A stretch of DNA of 64,000 bases from Paenibacillus sp. JNUCC32 (GTDB lineage Bacteria > Bacillota > Bacilli > Paenibacillales > Paenibacillaceae): NCBI RefSeq assembly GCF_014863545.1, contig NZ_CP062260.1:3348001-3412000 (forward strand). The letters are read 5' to 3'. The notes beneath the pieces are model-generated. The model was not told where the DNA came from, did no database searches, and was given only the letters and a program-made list of their open reading frames with translations. Shown here in pieces: positions 8,319 to 16,340 of the stretch. Both the position numbers and the translations under genes were made by a program. Position 1 is the first letter of the stretch. Each line of letters starts with the position of its first letter.

Positions 8319-8930
8319 ATGAAGAGATGGATCATCCCCATCCTATATGCGGCAGTACTGGCACTTGCTTTTTCATACAGGCATGATATCACGGAGTGGC
8401 TGGAGAGCGATCCCCCGCTCTTCCTCATGATCCTGCTGGCAGCCCTGCTTGCCTTATTTCCCATTGCCCCCTACAAAGTAGTCATCGCTATTCTCGGGTA
8501 TGCATACGGCACCGTCTGGGCGGCAGCCATATCGTGGTTCGGAACGACGATCGCCGCCGTCATCCTGTATGCGGCTGTGCGGTCTTTATACCAGGAGTCC
8601 GGCAGACGGCTGCTTGGGAAATACACGGCTATACATAGGTTTACGACCGCGGTCGAACGGCGCCCCTTTCAGTCGATCCTGCTCGCCCGCCTGCTGCCCG
8701 TGATACCCCAAATGGCCGTCAATTTATATGCCGGCGTCGCCTCCATCCCATTCTGGACGTACACCGCCGCTTCCGCCATCGGCAAAATTCCAGCCATCCT
8801 CCTGTACGCCTGGCTTGGCAGCGGATTGGCCGATCATCCGGTCATCTTCGCGGCTGTTGCGGCAGGACTTATGCTGCTAACCGCTTTGTTCATGGCCGCT
8901 TTCCGGTGGTATAAGGGGAGAACGACATAA
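8319..8930 (+). CDS. TVP38/TMEM64 (VTT/DedA-like) family membrane protein
   Basis: A 203-residue protein with five to six membrane segments. The VTT core includes FPIAPYKVVIAILGYAYG (near 45-65), AISWFGTTIAAVILYAAVR, ILLARLLPVIPQMAVNLYAG (re-entrant loop with the conserved Arg/Pro) and ASAIGKIPAILLYAWLGSG. Relatives include TVP38, TMEM41/VMP1-type scramblases and DedA flippases such as the undecaprenyl-phosphate translocases. The role here is probably lipid or lipid-carrier transbilayer movement, but that is inferred. It is divergent from the riboswitch/TerC unit. The start has AGTGAGG at 8-nt spacing. Confidence 0.85.
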   Translation: MKRWIIPILYAAVLALAFSYRHDITEWLESDPPLFLMILLAALLALFPIAPYKVVIAILGYAYGTVWAAAISWFGTTIAAVILYAAVRSLYQESGRRLLGKYTAIHRFTTAVERRPFQSILLARLLPVIPQMAVNLYAGVASIPFWTYTAASAIGKIPAILLYAWLGSGLADHPVIFAAVAAGLMLLTALFMAAFRWYKGRTT

Positions 8931-9023
8931 TCGGAGCAATATTTTGGTTTCCTTGACCAAAATGATTATAATAACAATAAGACTTACATTTTATATTGTT
9001 ATCAAACGATGGAGGGATAATAT

Positions 9024-9989
9024 ATGAATAATCGTTCAACCCCAAGCGAATTGGCTACCTTTGCGGGAGGCTGCTTCTGGTGTATGGTCTCTCCTTTTGA
9101 CGAGCTGCCGGGCATTCTGAAGGTCGTTTCCGGTTATACTGGCGGCCACAAGGAAAATCCAACCTATGAAGAGGTATGCTCCGATACCACAGGCCATTAT
9201 GAGGCCGTTCAAATCACCTATAACCCGGAAGTTTTCCCATATGAGAAGCTGCTCGAGCTTTTCTGGCAGCAAATCGATCCTACGGATGAGGGCGGACAAT
9301 TCCATGACCGCGGGACATCCTACCGCACCGCTATTTTTTACCATACGGAGGAGCAGCGCGTGCTTGCGGAGCAATCCAAGCAGGCCGTGGCGGCCAGCGG
9401 ACGTTTCGACGGACCGATCGTGACGCCGATCATCCCGGCGAGCACCTTCTATGAAGCCGAGGAATACCATCAGGATTACCACAAGAAAAATCCGAGCCAT
9501 TACAAACGCTATCGCAAAGGCTCCGGACGGGAGGATTTCATTGAGCAGCACTGGTCGGAGCCTGTGGATACCGCCGAGCTTAAGCAGCGCCTGACGCCGA
9601 TACAATATGAAGTGACGCAGAACAACGCCACCGAACCCCCGTTCCACAATGAGTATTGGGACCATCATGGGGAAGGCATTTACGTCGATATCGTGTCCGG
9701 CGAGCCGCTCTTCAGTTCTACGGACAAATACGACGCCGGCTGCGGATGGCCGAGCTTCACCCGTCCGATTCGCGAATACAACATCAAGGAAAAAATGGAT
9801 CTTACCCACATGATGGTCCGCACCGAGGTACGAAGCAAAAAAGGCGACTCTCACCTCGGCCATGTGTTCGACGACGGGCCCGGACCGAACGGGCTCCGTT
9901 ACTGCATCAATTCCGCTGCGCTCCGGTTTGTGCCGAAGGAAGAAATGCAGAGGGAAGGCTACGGCGAGTATTTGCAGCTGTTCGAATAA
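9024..9989 (+). CDS. msrAB: Bifunctional peptide methionine sulfoxide reductase MsrA/MsrB
   Basis: A 321-residue fusion repairing both S- and R-methionine sulfoxides. The MsrA domain (about 10-160) has the catalytic GGCFWC motif and [15 protein letters not shown]. The MsrB domain (about 190-320) has [22 protein letters not shown] and RYCINSAAL with the catalytic cysteine. The first zinc CxxC of MsrB is missing (SGEPLF replaces a CGxPLF-type motif), so this MsrB half probably does not bind zinc. Cytoplasmic: there is no signal peptide. It is transcribed alone, with a strong terminator at 10001-10038 and a GGAGGG site before the ATG. Confidence 0.96.
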   Translation: MNNRSTPSELATFAGGCFWCMVSPFDELPGILKVVSGYTGGHKENPTYEEVCSDTTGHYEAVQITYNPEVFPYEKLLELFWQQIDPTDEGGQFHDRGTSYRTAIFYHTEEQRVLAEQSKQAVAASGRFDGPIVTPIIPASTFYEAEEYHQDYHKKNPSHYKRYRKGSGREDFIEQHWSEPVDTAELKQRLTPIQYEVTQNNATEPPFHNEYWDHHGEGIYVDIVSGEPLFSSTDKYDAGCGWPSFTRPIREYNIKEKMDLTHMMVRTEVRSKKGDSHLGHVFDDGPGPNGLRYCINSAALRFVPKEEMQREGYGEYLQLFE

Positions 9990-10000
9990 ATCCAAATTTC

Positions 10001-10038
10001 CAAATGCATTGCCCCTCAGGGGTAATGCATTTTTTTGT
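10001..10038 (+). terminator. Terminator of msrAB
   Basis: AAATGCATT / AATGCATTT stem with inner CCC/GGG, followed by seven T on the plus strand, 11 bp after the msrAB stop. Confidence 0.92.
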
Positions 10039-10122
10039 GCGGTTGAACCCGTTTATTCAATTTGGTTGCACGGGGTAATATACAGTACATGCCATGAACA
10101 GTTGAATTGGAGGGATCGTACC

Positions 10123-10305
10123 ATGCCTTGGAGCAAAAATGATTATCCGCCATCCATGAAAAATCTGGAGCCCCGGGTGAGGAATAAAGCCGTGGAAATT
10201 GCCAATGCCTTGCTGGAGGAGAACTACGATGAGGGACGTGCCATCGCCATCGCCACCGCCAAGGCACAGGAGTGGGACGAGAACCACCCCAAGGACGAGA
10301 AGTAA
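10123..10305 (+). CDS. Small hypothetical protein, YdaT N-terminus-like
   Basis: A 60-residue soluble protein: MPWSKNDYPPSMKNL at the start, then NKAVEIANALLEENYDEG and AIAIATAKAQEW. From memory this resembles the N-terminal region of the Bacillus general-stress protein YdaT; I cannot confirm it by search. The ATG has a clear GGAGGG site (10109-10114) and the gene is closed by a terminator at 10325-10356. The repeated EEGY/EGRAI helices suggest a compact helical fold. No catalytic motif is seen. Confidence 0.75.
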   Translation: MPWSKNDYPPSMKNLEPRVRNKAVEIANALLEENYDEGRAIAIATAKAQEWDENHPKDEK

Positions 10306-10324
10306 TCGATTTAAAGCACATGAA

Positions 10325-10356
10325 AGAAGCTCACCCTGCATGCGGGTGAGCTTCTC
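10325..10356. terminator. Bidirectional terminator between convergent genes
   Basis: Perfect AGAAGCTCACCC / GGGTGAGCTTCT stem with a 6-nt loop, between the small plus-strand gene and the stop of the YitT gene. T-rich on both sides but without a long T run. Confidence 0.75.
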
Positions 10357-10370
10357 TTATTGGGACCGCA

Positions 10371-11063
10371 TTACGAACGGCCGCTAACGGTATGCTGCGC
10401 TGTTTTCGGAGTAACCGGAGTGCTTGGGGCACGGACCGCCTTCCGAACCGGTTTCTTTTCCGCTTTCTCGGTACCGTATGTCACTGTGATGGTGATCACT
10501 TGCCCGGCAATCGATACGGCTAATATAGTATATAAGGTTTCAACCAATGGCATATAGAATAGCGATAATAGCAGTACTACGGCATCCATCAGGAAAAACA
10601 CCGTCCCTACCTTAAGCCCGCTCCACTCGCTGAACAGTACGGAGATTACGTCGTCACCGCCTGTCGCCCCGCCATAGCGGAGCACGATGCCGGCTCCAAA
10701 GCCCGTCAATAATCCGGACAGCAGCGCGGCTGCCAGCAAGTTATGATTCAGATCGATAACCAGCGTGGAATACCGCTCGATCAATGCGTAGAACAAGGTA
10801 AACATGCTCGCCGCAACAACGGTATTGAATATGAATTTCCGACCCTTGATGAACAAGGCAATCAGCAGTACCGGTATGTCCATAAGGACCATACTCAATG
10901 CGGGCGGAATATCAAGCGCATATTTGCCAAGCAGCGCAAGGCCGACAAAGCCGCCTTCGGTCAAATGATTGTGAAAATTAATGTGATAATACGTAAAAGC
11001 CATTAAAAACGTTCCGAACAACATCGCCGACATGGTGATAAATGTGTTTTGTCTTTTCCTCAT
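10371..11063 (-). CDS. YitT-family (YczE/YyaS/YitT) membrane protein
   Basis: A 230-residue protein with five or six membrane helices. Family landmarks are GTFLMAFTYYHINFHNHLTE near residue 20, GGFVGLALLGKYALDIPP, LLTGFGAGIVLRYGGATGG and DDVISVLF. The usual C-terminal DUF2179 domain is absent; instead there is a short basic, proline/threonine tail (KKPVRKAVRAPSTPVTPKT). The substrate of YitT proteins is unknown. It is expressed from a distant promoter through a long foldable leader (11064-11324). Confidence 0.85.
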   Translation of the reverse strand: MRKRQNTFITMSAMLFGTFLMAFTYYHINFHNHLTEGGFVGLALLGKYALDIPPALSMVLMDIPVLLIALFIKGRKFIFNTVVAASMFTLFYALIERYSTLVIDLNHNLLAAALLSGLLTGFGAGIVLRYGGATGGDDVISVLFSEWSGLKVGTVFFLMDAVVLLLSLFYMPLVETLYTILAVSIAGQVITITVTYGTEKAEKKPVRKAVRAPSTPVTPKTAQHTVSGRS

Positions 11064-11333
11064 ACAGGATCCCTCTTGTCGTAGTAGATTGGTCAGACAT
11101 AGGCCAATCTCTACCTTGAGGCAACCTGGAGGAGTTCATCCTTCGAACCATAGTTCCCATCCTTTCGTAGAGACCGTCCTTGTCTTCAGACGTCCGACTT
11201 CGCTCTACAAAGGAAGCTATGTGTATGAGAGATCATAACGTTTCCAAATCGTCCTTTGGGGATTCGTCCTTCGGGGACACATGGTATCCTGATCCTTTCT
11301 CGTTTTAGTTAGAGTGCTAACATTATTATAACA
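11064..11333 (-). promoter_or_regulatory. Promoter and long structured leader of the YitT gene
   Basis: Minus-strand extended -10 TGTTATAAT (TATAAT at 11325-11330) gives a leader of about 250 nt. Within it I see an AGATTGG-N11-CCAATCT hairpin (11087-11111), a nested GTAGAG/CTCTAC stem enclosing GTCTTCAGAC (about 11168-11210), and two copies of TCGTCCTTYGGGGA at 15-bp spacing (11249-11262, 11264-11277), each able to form a GTCC/GGAC hairpin. A nine-codon ORF begins with ATG near 11235. It matches no riboswitch class I know. Confidence 0.5.
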
Positions 11334-11458
11334 CAGTTGGCATACAAGCTAAACAGCTGGCTAGAATGAATTGGAATCTCTATATGGAATATGTAAAAAA
11401 TCCAGCTTTAAGAACCTCCTGCGCGTAAAAATGTTGTTCACATATTCGCTGAATCCGA

Positions 11459-11501
11459 TGTGATCTTAATCACAAGAGCCCCTCCATCGCCTGTCTATAC
11501 T
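11459..11501 (+). promoter_or_regulatory. hmp promoter with Crp/Fnr-type activator site at -41.5
   Basis: TGTGAT-CTTA-ATCACA (11459-11474) is a perfect TGTGA-N6-TCACA palindrome. A -10 element TATACT lies at 11496-11501, putting the start near 11508 and the palindrome centre at -41.5, the class II activator position. There is no good -35, as expected of an activator-dependent promoter. Confidence 0.75.
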
Positions 11502-11553
11502 TAAAGGGAACACCAACTCGACTAAGTATCATATGAATCAAGGGGGAGTCTGC

Positions 11554-12759
11554 ATGTTAAGCCAACGTACGATCGAGGTCGTTAAATCGACCGTGCCGGT
11601 TCTGGAAACCCACGGCACGGCAATCACAAGCGCATTTTACCAAAAATTGTTTCATCATCACCCGGAACTTCTTAACATATTCAACCATGCGAATCAAAGA
11701 GAAGGCAAACAGCCCTTTGCCCTGGCCAATGCCGTATACGCAGCCGCGGCCCATATCGACCGTCTTGAAGCCATCGTCCCGGTTGTTAAACAAATCGGAC
11801 ACAAGCACCGGGCATTAAACATTTTGCCGGAGCACTATCCGATCGTCGGCGAAACGCTGCTCGGCGCCATGAAGGATGTGCTGGGCGATGCCGCAACGCC
11901 CGAAATTATCGAGGCTTGGGCCGAAGCTTATGGCGTCATTGCCGATGTCTTTATCGGCATCGAGGCGGATATGTACCAGCAAGCCGCAAACAAAGCCGGC
12001 GGCTGGAGCGGATACCGTAATTTCGTCATTGACCGGAAGGTGGAGGAAAGCTCCGTCATTACTTCCTTTTATCTGGAACCGCAGGACGGCGGGGAAATTT
12101 CCGATTATCTGCCCGGCCAATACATCACGCTTCGGGTAAAACCTGAGGGCGAAGCCTATTATCATAATCGTCATTACAGCCTCTCGTCCGCACCCGGACA
12201 TCCTTACTACAGAATTACGGTGAAACGAGAAGACGAGCTGGATGGAAAGCCTGCCGGCATCGTCTCCAACTGGCTGCACCGTCATGCAGAGGTCGGGACC
12301 GTTCTCGAGGTCACGGCTCCGGCCGGTACCTTTACGCTGGATACGGACTCCGATCTTCCGCTTGCCTTGATCAGCGGCGGCGTCGGTTTGACTCCGATGG
12401 TGGCCATGCTGGAATCCGTGCTGCTGAATCAGCCGGAACGGAAAGTAAGCTTTATCCATGCGGCCAAATGCGGCAGTCAGCATGCAATGAAGCTGCATAT
12501 CGATGAGCTCGCCTCGAAGCATCCGCAGCTAAGCACGTACGTCATTTATGAACAGCCGGAAATGGAAGACACTTGCCACCAAACCGGCTACATCGATCTG
12601 GAGTTCCTTCGCAAAACGGTCGATCCGAAAGCCGACTTCTATTTCTGCGGGCCGGTTCCGTTCATGCGTGCCGTGAACGGCCATTTGAAAGCGATGGAGG
12701 TGCCTGCTGACCGGATCCACTATGAATTCTTTGGTCCGGCCGGTTCGCTGGAAAGTTAA
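11554..12759 (+). CDS. hmp: Flavohemoprotein nitric oxide dioxygenase
   Basis: A 401-residue cytoplasmic enzyme converting NO and O2 to nitrate with NAD(P)H. An N-terminal globin domain (1-140) includes FYQKLFHHHPELLNIFN and the proximal-His region VKQIGHKHRALNI. The FAD domain has RHYSLSSAP and the NAD domain has SGGVGLTPMVAML and FYFCGPVPFMRA. I use ATG 11554, preceded by AGGGGGAG; the upstream in-frame ATG at 11533 has no site. Bacillus hmp is controlled by ResDE and NsrR; here a Crp/Fnr palindrome sits at the activator position, and a Crp-like regulator gene follows convergently. Confidence 0.96.
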   Translation: MLSQRTIEVVKSTVPVLETHGTAITSAFYQKLFHHHPELLNIFNHANQREGKQPFALANAVYAAAAHIDRLEAIVPVVKQIGHKHRALNILPEHYPIVGETLLGAMKDVLGDAATPEIIEAWAEAYGVIADVFIGIEADMYQQAANKAGGWSGYRNFVIDRKVEESSVITSFYLEPQDGGEISDYLPGQYITLRVKPEGEAYYHNRHYSLSSAPGHPYYRITVKREDELDGKPAGIVSNWLHRHAEVGTVLEVTAPAGTFTLDTDSDLPLALISGGVGLTPMVAMLESVLLNQPERKVSFIHAAKCGSQHAMKLHIDELASKHPQLSTYVIYEQPEMEDTCHQTGYIDLEFLRKTVDPKADFYFCGPVPFMRAVNGHLKAMEVPADRIHYEFFGPAGSLES

Positions 12760-12781
12760 TATTAGGTTAAACCGTATCTCA

Positions 12782-12832
12782 AAACCCAAAAAGATGCCCC
12801 TTTTGCAGAAGAGGGGCATCTTTTTGGGTTTG
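12782..12832. terminator. Bidirectional terminator after hmp
   Basis: AAACCCAAAAAGATGCCCCT / AGGGGCATCTTTTTGGGTTT, a 20-bp perfect stem with T-rich flanks in both directions. Between it and the stop of the Crp-like gene (12833-12960) I see no gene. Confidence 0.9.
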
Positions 12833-12960
12833 GCGCCTTCCGGCAGCATCGATCAGCCGTGAAGGGTGCATCGACTCATTGCTTTGTCCGGCGCATGCTC
12901 GTACAGGGTTTTATAAACCGATGTATAAAGCCGGTTCAGGCGTCGGCAAAGGGATATGGG

Positions 12961-13470
12961 CTAAACGTGCTTGCCGTGCTCCCGCAGCAGCCGGTTTACC
13001 GTTTCTCTCCTTACCCCGATCAGTTGTCCGATCTCTTCCTGAGTCAAATATTCGGTCAAATGTATCCCTTGGGAATACTCATCCAGCCATTGAATCAGCA
13101 GCTCCAGCCGCTCCGCCGGCCCGCCCACGGTTAAGTGATCCAGCCTCATCTGCATGAACCTCACCTTTTCCTGCAGCAATCTGGCAACCTCGAGCGGTTT
13201 TCGCGGATCCTCCTCCAGCTGTCGATACCAAGTTTCAGCCGATATTACCTCCACTTCGCTCTGAATCAGCGCGATCGCGGTTCCATGCGTTTCCTTCGGG
13301 CTGATCAGCGAGTGATGGGGTACCGTTTCGCCGGGATATAAAATATTGAAAAGCACCATATTGCCGTTGGCATGCAGACGGGTCACCTTAAACAATCCGC
13401 TCCGAATGTGATATAAATGATCCCCGCTATCCCCTTGCCGGAACAATATTTCGCCTTTATGCAGTATCAT
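12961..13470 (-). CDS. Crp/Fnr-family transcriptional regulator, short and cysteine-free
   Basis: A 169-residue regulator: N-terminal cyclic-nucleotide-binding-like beta barrel (GEILFRQGDSGDHLYHIRSG), dimer helix and C-terminal winged helix (LTQEEIGQLIGVRRETVNRL). It is shorter than typical members because the start lies inside the usual first strand, yet the ATG has a good GGAGG site at 9 nt, so the length looks real. There is no cysteine, so no Fnr-type Fe-S cluster. The recognition helix RRETVNR matches E. coli CRP SRETVGR, which reads TGTGA, and exactly that site is found in the hmp promoter. NO, heme or redox sensing is an inference from context. Confidence 0.87.
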   Translation of the reverse strand: MILHKGEILFRQGDSGDHLYHIRSGLFKVTRLHANGNMVLFNILYPGETVPHHSLISPKETHGTAIALIQSEVEVISAETWYRQLEEDPRKPLEVARLLQEKVRFMQMRLDHLTVGGPAERLELLIQWLDEYSQGIHLTEYLTQEEIGQLIGVRRETVNRLLREHGKHV

Positions 13471-13598
13471 GGTTAATCTCCTCCAGAAAAAATGCAGTTA
13501 TCAGGAGTGTAAACGATATGCCGCCATGAATCCACTGAGGTGATCACAAATGCCAGAAATTAATGGTTGCAGGCCGAATAAGGATGGCATACCATGTA

Positions 13599-13618
13599 TA
13601 TAATAGAACGTGCGTTCT
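13599..13618 (+). promoter_or_regulatory. -10 element with LexA-like SOS box
   Basis: TATAAT (13599-13604) is followed at once by AGAACG-TG-CGTTCT (13605-13618). The core GAAC-N4-GTTC with RNRY centre fits the Bacillus LexA consensus CGAACRNRYGTTYC and would block the transcription start. An 8-base match occurs about once by chance per 64 kb, so position is the main argument. Confidence 0.45.
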
Positions 13619-13651
13619 TATATTTTTTTCATGTCCGGGGATGTGTCTCTT

Positions 13652-14038
13652 ATGATGAAACCTTCCACTCCTCCTCCGCCTTCGGTCGAAGACGAAGCCC
13701 TGATCAAAGATTATCTGCTGCATGACCTGCTTCAGTCTGTTCTCGAACGGGATATTGGAATCCTCAAGACCCTCAAGCTCAAAATGGCCGAAATCTATAT
13801 TTTAAATCTGCAGCATATCCAAAAAGGGATTTCGGCACGCGCCTGGTCCATTCAACAGCAGATGAAGCGGCGCGGCATCCGGATTCAAAGCCAGGGCCGT
13901 ACCCCCGAGGAAGGGCTGCAGGTGCATTATCTGTGCCGCGGGTATGAAGGCAGCCTGCTCTGCGATCGGCCCTCTCTCAAGGAAGAGATAAAGGAGCGGC
14001 TCGTTTCGTATCTTGGCACGGATTTGGCGGCATACTAG
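13652..14038 (+). CDS. Hypothetical protein, YhjD-like
   Basis: About 128 residues from ATG 13652; in-frame GTG 13610 and ATG 13631 lie too near the predicted transcription start. The protein is helical and soluble: DEALIKDYLLHDLLQSVLER, then DIGILKTLKLKM and a basic stretch QQQMKRRGIRIQSQGR, then VHYLCRGYEG and a helical end. The pattern (LPxVLxVLERDI, then a basic linker and F/YLCKGYE) recalls Bacillus YhjD, a stress protein of unknown function; this is from memory. It has a possible LexA box and lies 29 bp ahead of the YhgE gene, so the two may be co-transcribed. Confidence 0.7.
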   Translation: MMKPSTPPPPSVEDEALIKDYLLHDLLQSVLERDIGILKTLKLKMAEIYILNLQHIQKGISARAWSIQQQMKRRGIRIQSQGRTPEEGLQVHYLCRGYEGSLLCDRPSLKEEIKERLVSYLGTDLAAY

Positions 14039-14067
14039 CTCCAACTACGTACAAGACAGGAGCGCTC

Positions 14068-16215
14068 ATGAAGAATATTATCCATATATATTCTGCCGAT
14101 ATCCGTAGAATCGTCCGCAATTGGGCTGCAGCCGTTATCATCGGGGGTCTTGCCCTCCTTCCTTCTCTATATGCCTGGTTTAACATCGAAGCTTCCTGGG
14201 ATCCCTACGGCCAAACCTCAGGTGTATCCATTGCCGTTGCCAACCTGGATAAAGGCACCACCCTTCGCGACCAGCCCATTAACCTGGGCAAAGAAATCGT
14301 GGAGTCCCTGCATCGCAATGAGAAGCTGGGGTGGCGGTTTACGGAGGACAGCGAGAATGCGATACAGGGGGTGCGGCGCGGCACCGATTATGCCGCTATC
14401 GTCATTCCGGAGAACTTCTCCGCCCGGATCGGCACCGTACTGACCAATGAGCCCGTCAAGGCACAGATCCTCTATTACACGAACGAAAAAATCAACGCCA
14501 TTTCGCCCAAGGTGACGGCCCAGGGGGCATCTGCCGTCGTGGAGGAAGTCAGCAAAAATTTCATCAAAACCGCCAACGGCACCATCTTCGAGATTTTCAA
14601 CACGCTCGGGATCGAGATCGAGAACCAGCTCCCTGCGATCAACAAAGTACGAAGCTTGCTGTTCCGGCTCGAAAAAAGCTTTCCCGAGCTCAACGAGGCG
14701 GTGAGCACGGCCCAGCAGGATATCAAGCTGGCCAACCGGTTGGTTCAGCAGGCCGATGCCGCTCTGCCCCGCCTTGAAGGGATTGCCACGGACGGCAAGG
14801 AAATGGCCGGTGCGCTGGCGGAGTTCGCGAATCAGGCCGCAGGGGCCTCGAAATCGCTGGAGCCTGCGCTGCGGCAGGACTTGGAGGTGCTGGGTGCAGC
14901 CACCGGAGCGCTTTCGCAAGTGCTGGACGCGCTAGGGCAAAAAGGCATCGACCCGAAGGAGCTGGCCAGCCGCCTGACCGCTGCGAAGGAGCGCGCTCAG
15001 ACTGCAGCGCAAGCCTCGGCCCGGCTGGGGCAATTGTTCAAGCGGCTGGGCTCGATCTCCCCGGCGGCGGCTTCCGCGGCGGCCAAGCTCGAGGACATTG
15101 CGGCACGATGGACCTCGGCTCAAGCCGCGCTCCAAACCATTGCCCAAGCCGTGGAACGGGGGGAGGAAGCTCCTGCGGATTCCATCGATAAGCTGAAGAA
15201 GCTGACCGATGACATTACGGGGCTGACCGACGCGCTGCTAAGCCGGTACGACAGCGAAATCGGCCCGGCGATAAGCAAGGCCTTCACCAAGGGCTCCGAT
15301 ACGGCCAAGCGCGTTCAGCAGGAATTGACCCAGGCGCTTGCCAGCGTCCCCGACATCCAGCGTTTGCTTCAAGATGCACGGAAAGGGCTCAAAGTGGGAG
15401 GCCAAGAAGTGCAGCTCGCCCAAAATCGTCTGCCGGAGGCGGAGCTTCGGATTACGCAGCTGGCCAACCGGCTGCGCGAGATGGAAGCGGAAGGGGATAT
15501 TCAAGAGATCATCGATCTTCTCCAAAACAATTTCGAGCTCGAGAGCCAGTTTTTTGCCGAGCCGGTTACGCTGGAAGAGAATCGCCTGTACCCCATCCCG
15601 AACTACGGCTCCGCGATGTCGCCCTTCTTCACGACCTTGTCCTTGTGGGTTGGCGCCCTGCTGCTCGTTTCCCTGCTCTCCGTTGACGTACATGATGAGG
15701 AGAGAAGCTTCCGCAGCATCGAGGTTTACTTCGGACGCTATCTCACCTTTCTGACCATTGCCCTGTTCCAGGCGCTGTTCGTTACCCTAGGCGATATTTA
15801 TTTGCTGGGAACCTACGTGGTGAACCCCGGCTGGTTCATTCTGTTTGCGCTGCTGATCAGCTGCGTTTTCATGCTGATCGTCTATACGCTGGTGTCCGTG
15901 TTCGGCAATGTCGGAAAAGCGATGGCGATCGTTCTGCTCGTGCTGCAGCTGGCGGGCGCTGGCGGGACCTTTCCGATCCAGATGACGCCGCCGTTCTTCC
16001 AGGCATTACATCCGTATTTGCCGTTCACCTATGCCATCAGCATGATGCGGGAAGCCGTCGGCGGCATCCTGTGGGATATCGTCATCCGCGATATGCTGCT
16101 CATGCTGGTCTTCGCGGCGATCGCGCTTGTGATCGGGATCGTGCTCAAGAAGCCGATCAACCGGGCCAGCAGCGGGCTGATCCGCAAAGCGAAAGCTTCA
16201 AAGCTCATCCATTGA
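14068..16215 (+). CDS. YhgE/Pip-family membrane protein
   Basis: A 715-residue protein. One N-terminal membrane helix (IIGGLALLPSLYAWFNIEA, with the family motif), a roughly 480-residue extracytoplasmic region with long predicted coiled-coil segments rich in Ala/Gln/Leu (about 200-480), and a C-terminal ABC2-type block of five or six helices starting near FFTTLSLWVGALLLVSL. The family includes lactococcal phage-infection protein Pip and Bacillus YhgE and YueB (phage SPP1 receptor, linked to type VII secretion). No WXG100 gene is nearby. The role may be envelope assembly or a phage receptor. A terminator follows at 16279-16327. Confidence 0.9.
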   Translation: MKNIIHIYSADIRRIVRNWAAAVIIGGLALLPSLYAWFNIEASWDPYGQTSGVSIAVANLDKGTTLRDQPINLGKEIVESLHRNEKLGWRFTEDSENAIQGVRRGTDYAAIVIPENFSARIGTVLTNEPVKAQILYYTNEKINAISPKVTAQGASAVVEEVSKNFIKTANGTIFEIFNTLGIEIENQLPAINKVRSLLFRLEKSFPELNEAVSTAQQDIKLANRLVQQADAALPRLEGIATDGKEMAGALAEFANQAAGASKSLEPALRQDLEVLGAATGALSQVLDALGQKGIDPKELASRLTAAKERAQTAAQASARLGQLFKRLGSISPAAASAAAKLEDIAARWTSAQAALQTIAQAVERGEEAPADSIDKLKKLTDDITGLTDALLSRYDSEIGPAISKAFTKGSDTAKRVQQELTQALASVPDIQRLLQDARKGLKVGGQEVQLAQNRLPEAELRITQLANRLREMEAEGDIQEIIDLLQNNFELESQFFAEPVTLEENRLYPIPNYGSAMSPFFTTLSLWVGALLLVSLLSVDVHDEERSFRSIEVYFGRYLTFLTIALFQALFVTLGDIYLLGTYVVNPGWFILFALLISCVFMLIVYTLVSVFGNVGKAMAIVLLVLQLAGAGGTFPIQMTPPFFQALHPYLPFTYAISMMREAVGGILWDIVIRDMLLMLVFAAIALVIGIVLKKPINRASSGLIRKAKASKLIH

Positions 16216-16278
16216 CTCCCCTTTCGATGGGGACGGACAGAATGAGGAGCGGACTGCCCCCCGAATGTTCCCATACGT

Positions 16279-16327
16279 GAAAGGACACCCCGAGCGACTT
16301 CTTATTGAAGCCGCGGGGTGTCCTTTT
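16279..16327. terminator. Bidirectional terminator
   Basis: AAAGGACACCCCG / CGGGGTGTCCTTT stem with a partly paired inner arm between the convergent YhgE gene and the GH18-like gene. Confidence 0.85.
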
Positions 16328-16340
16328 GGGTTATGCCAAA

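Noticed and set aside
10978..11160. 60-codon ORF overlapping the start of the YitT gene
   Set aside because: It overlaps the YitT coding region in another frame and has no support beyond an open frame; it may be part of the structured leader.
11312..11320. CIRCE (HrcA) element suggested by GAGTGCTAA
   Set aside because: Only one arm is present; the TTAGCACTC partner at N9 spacing is missing.
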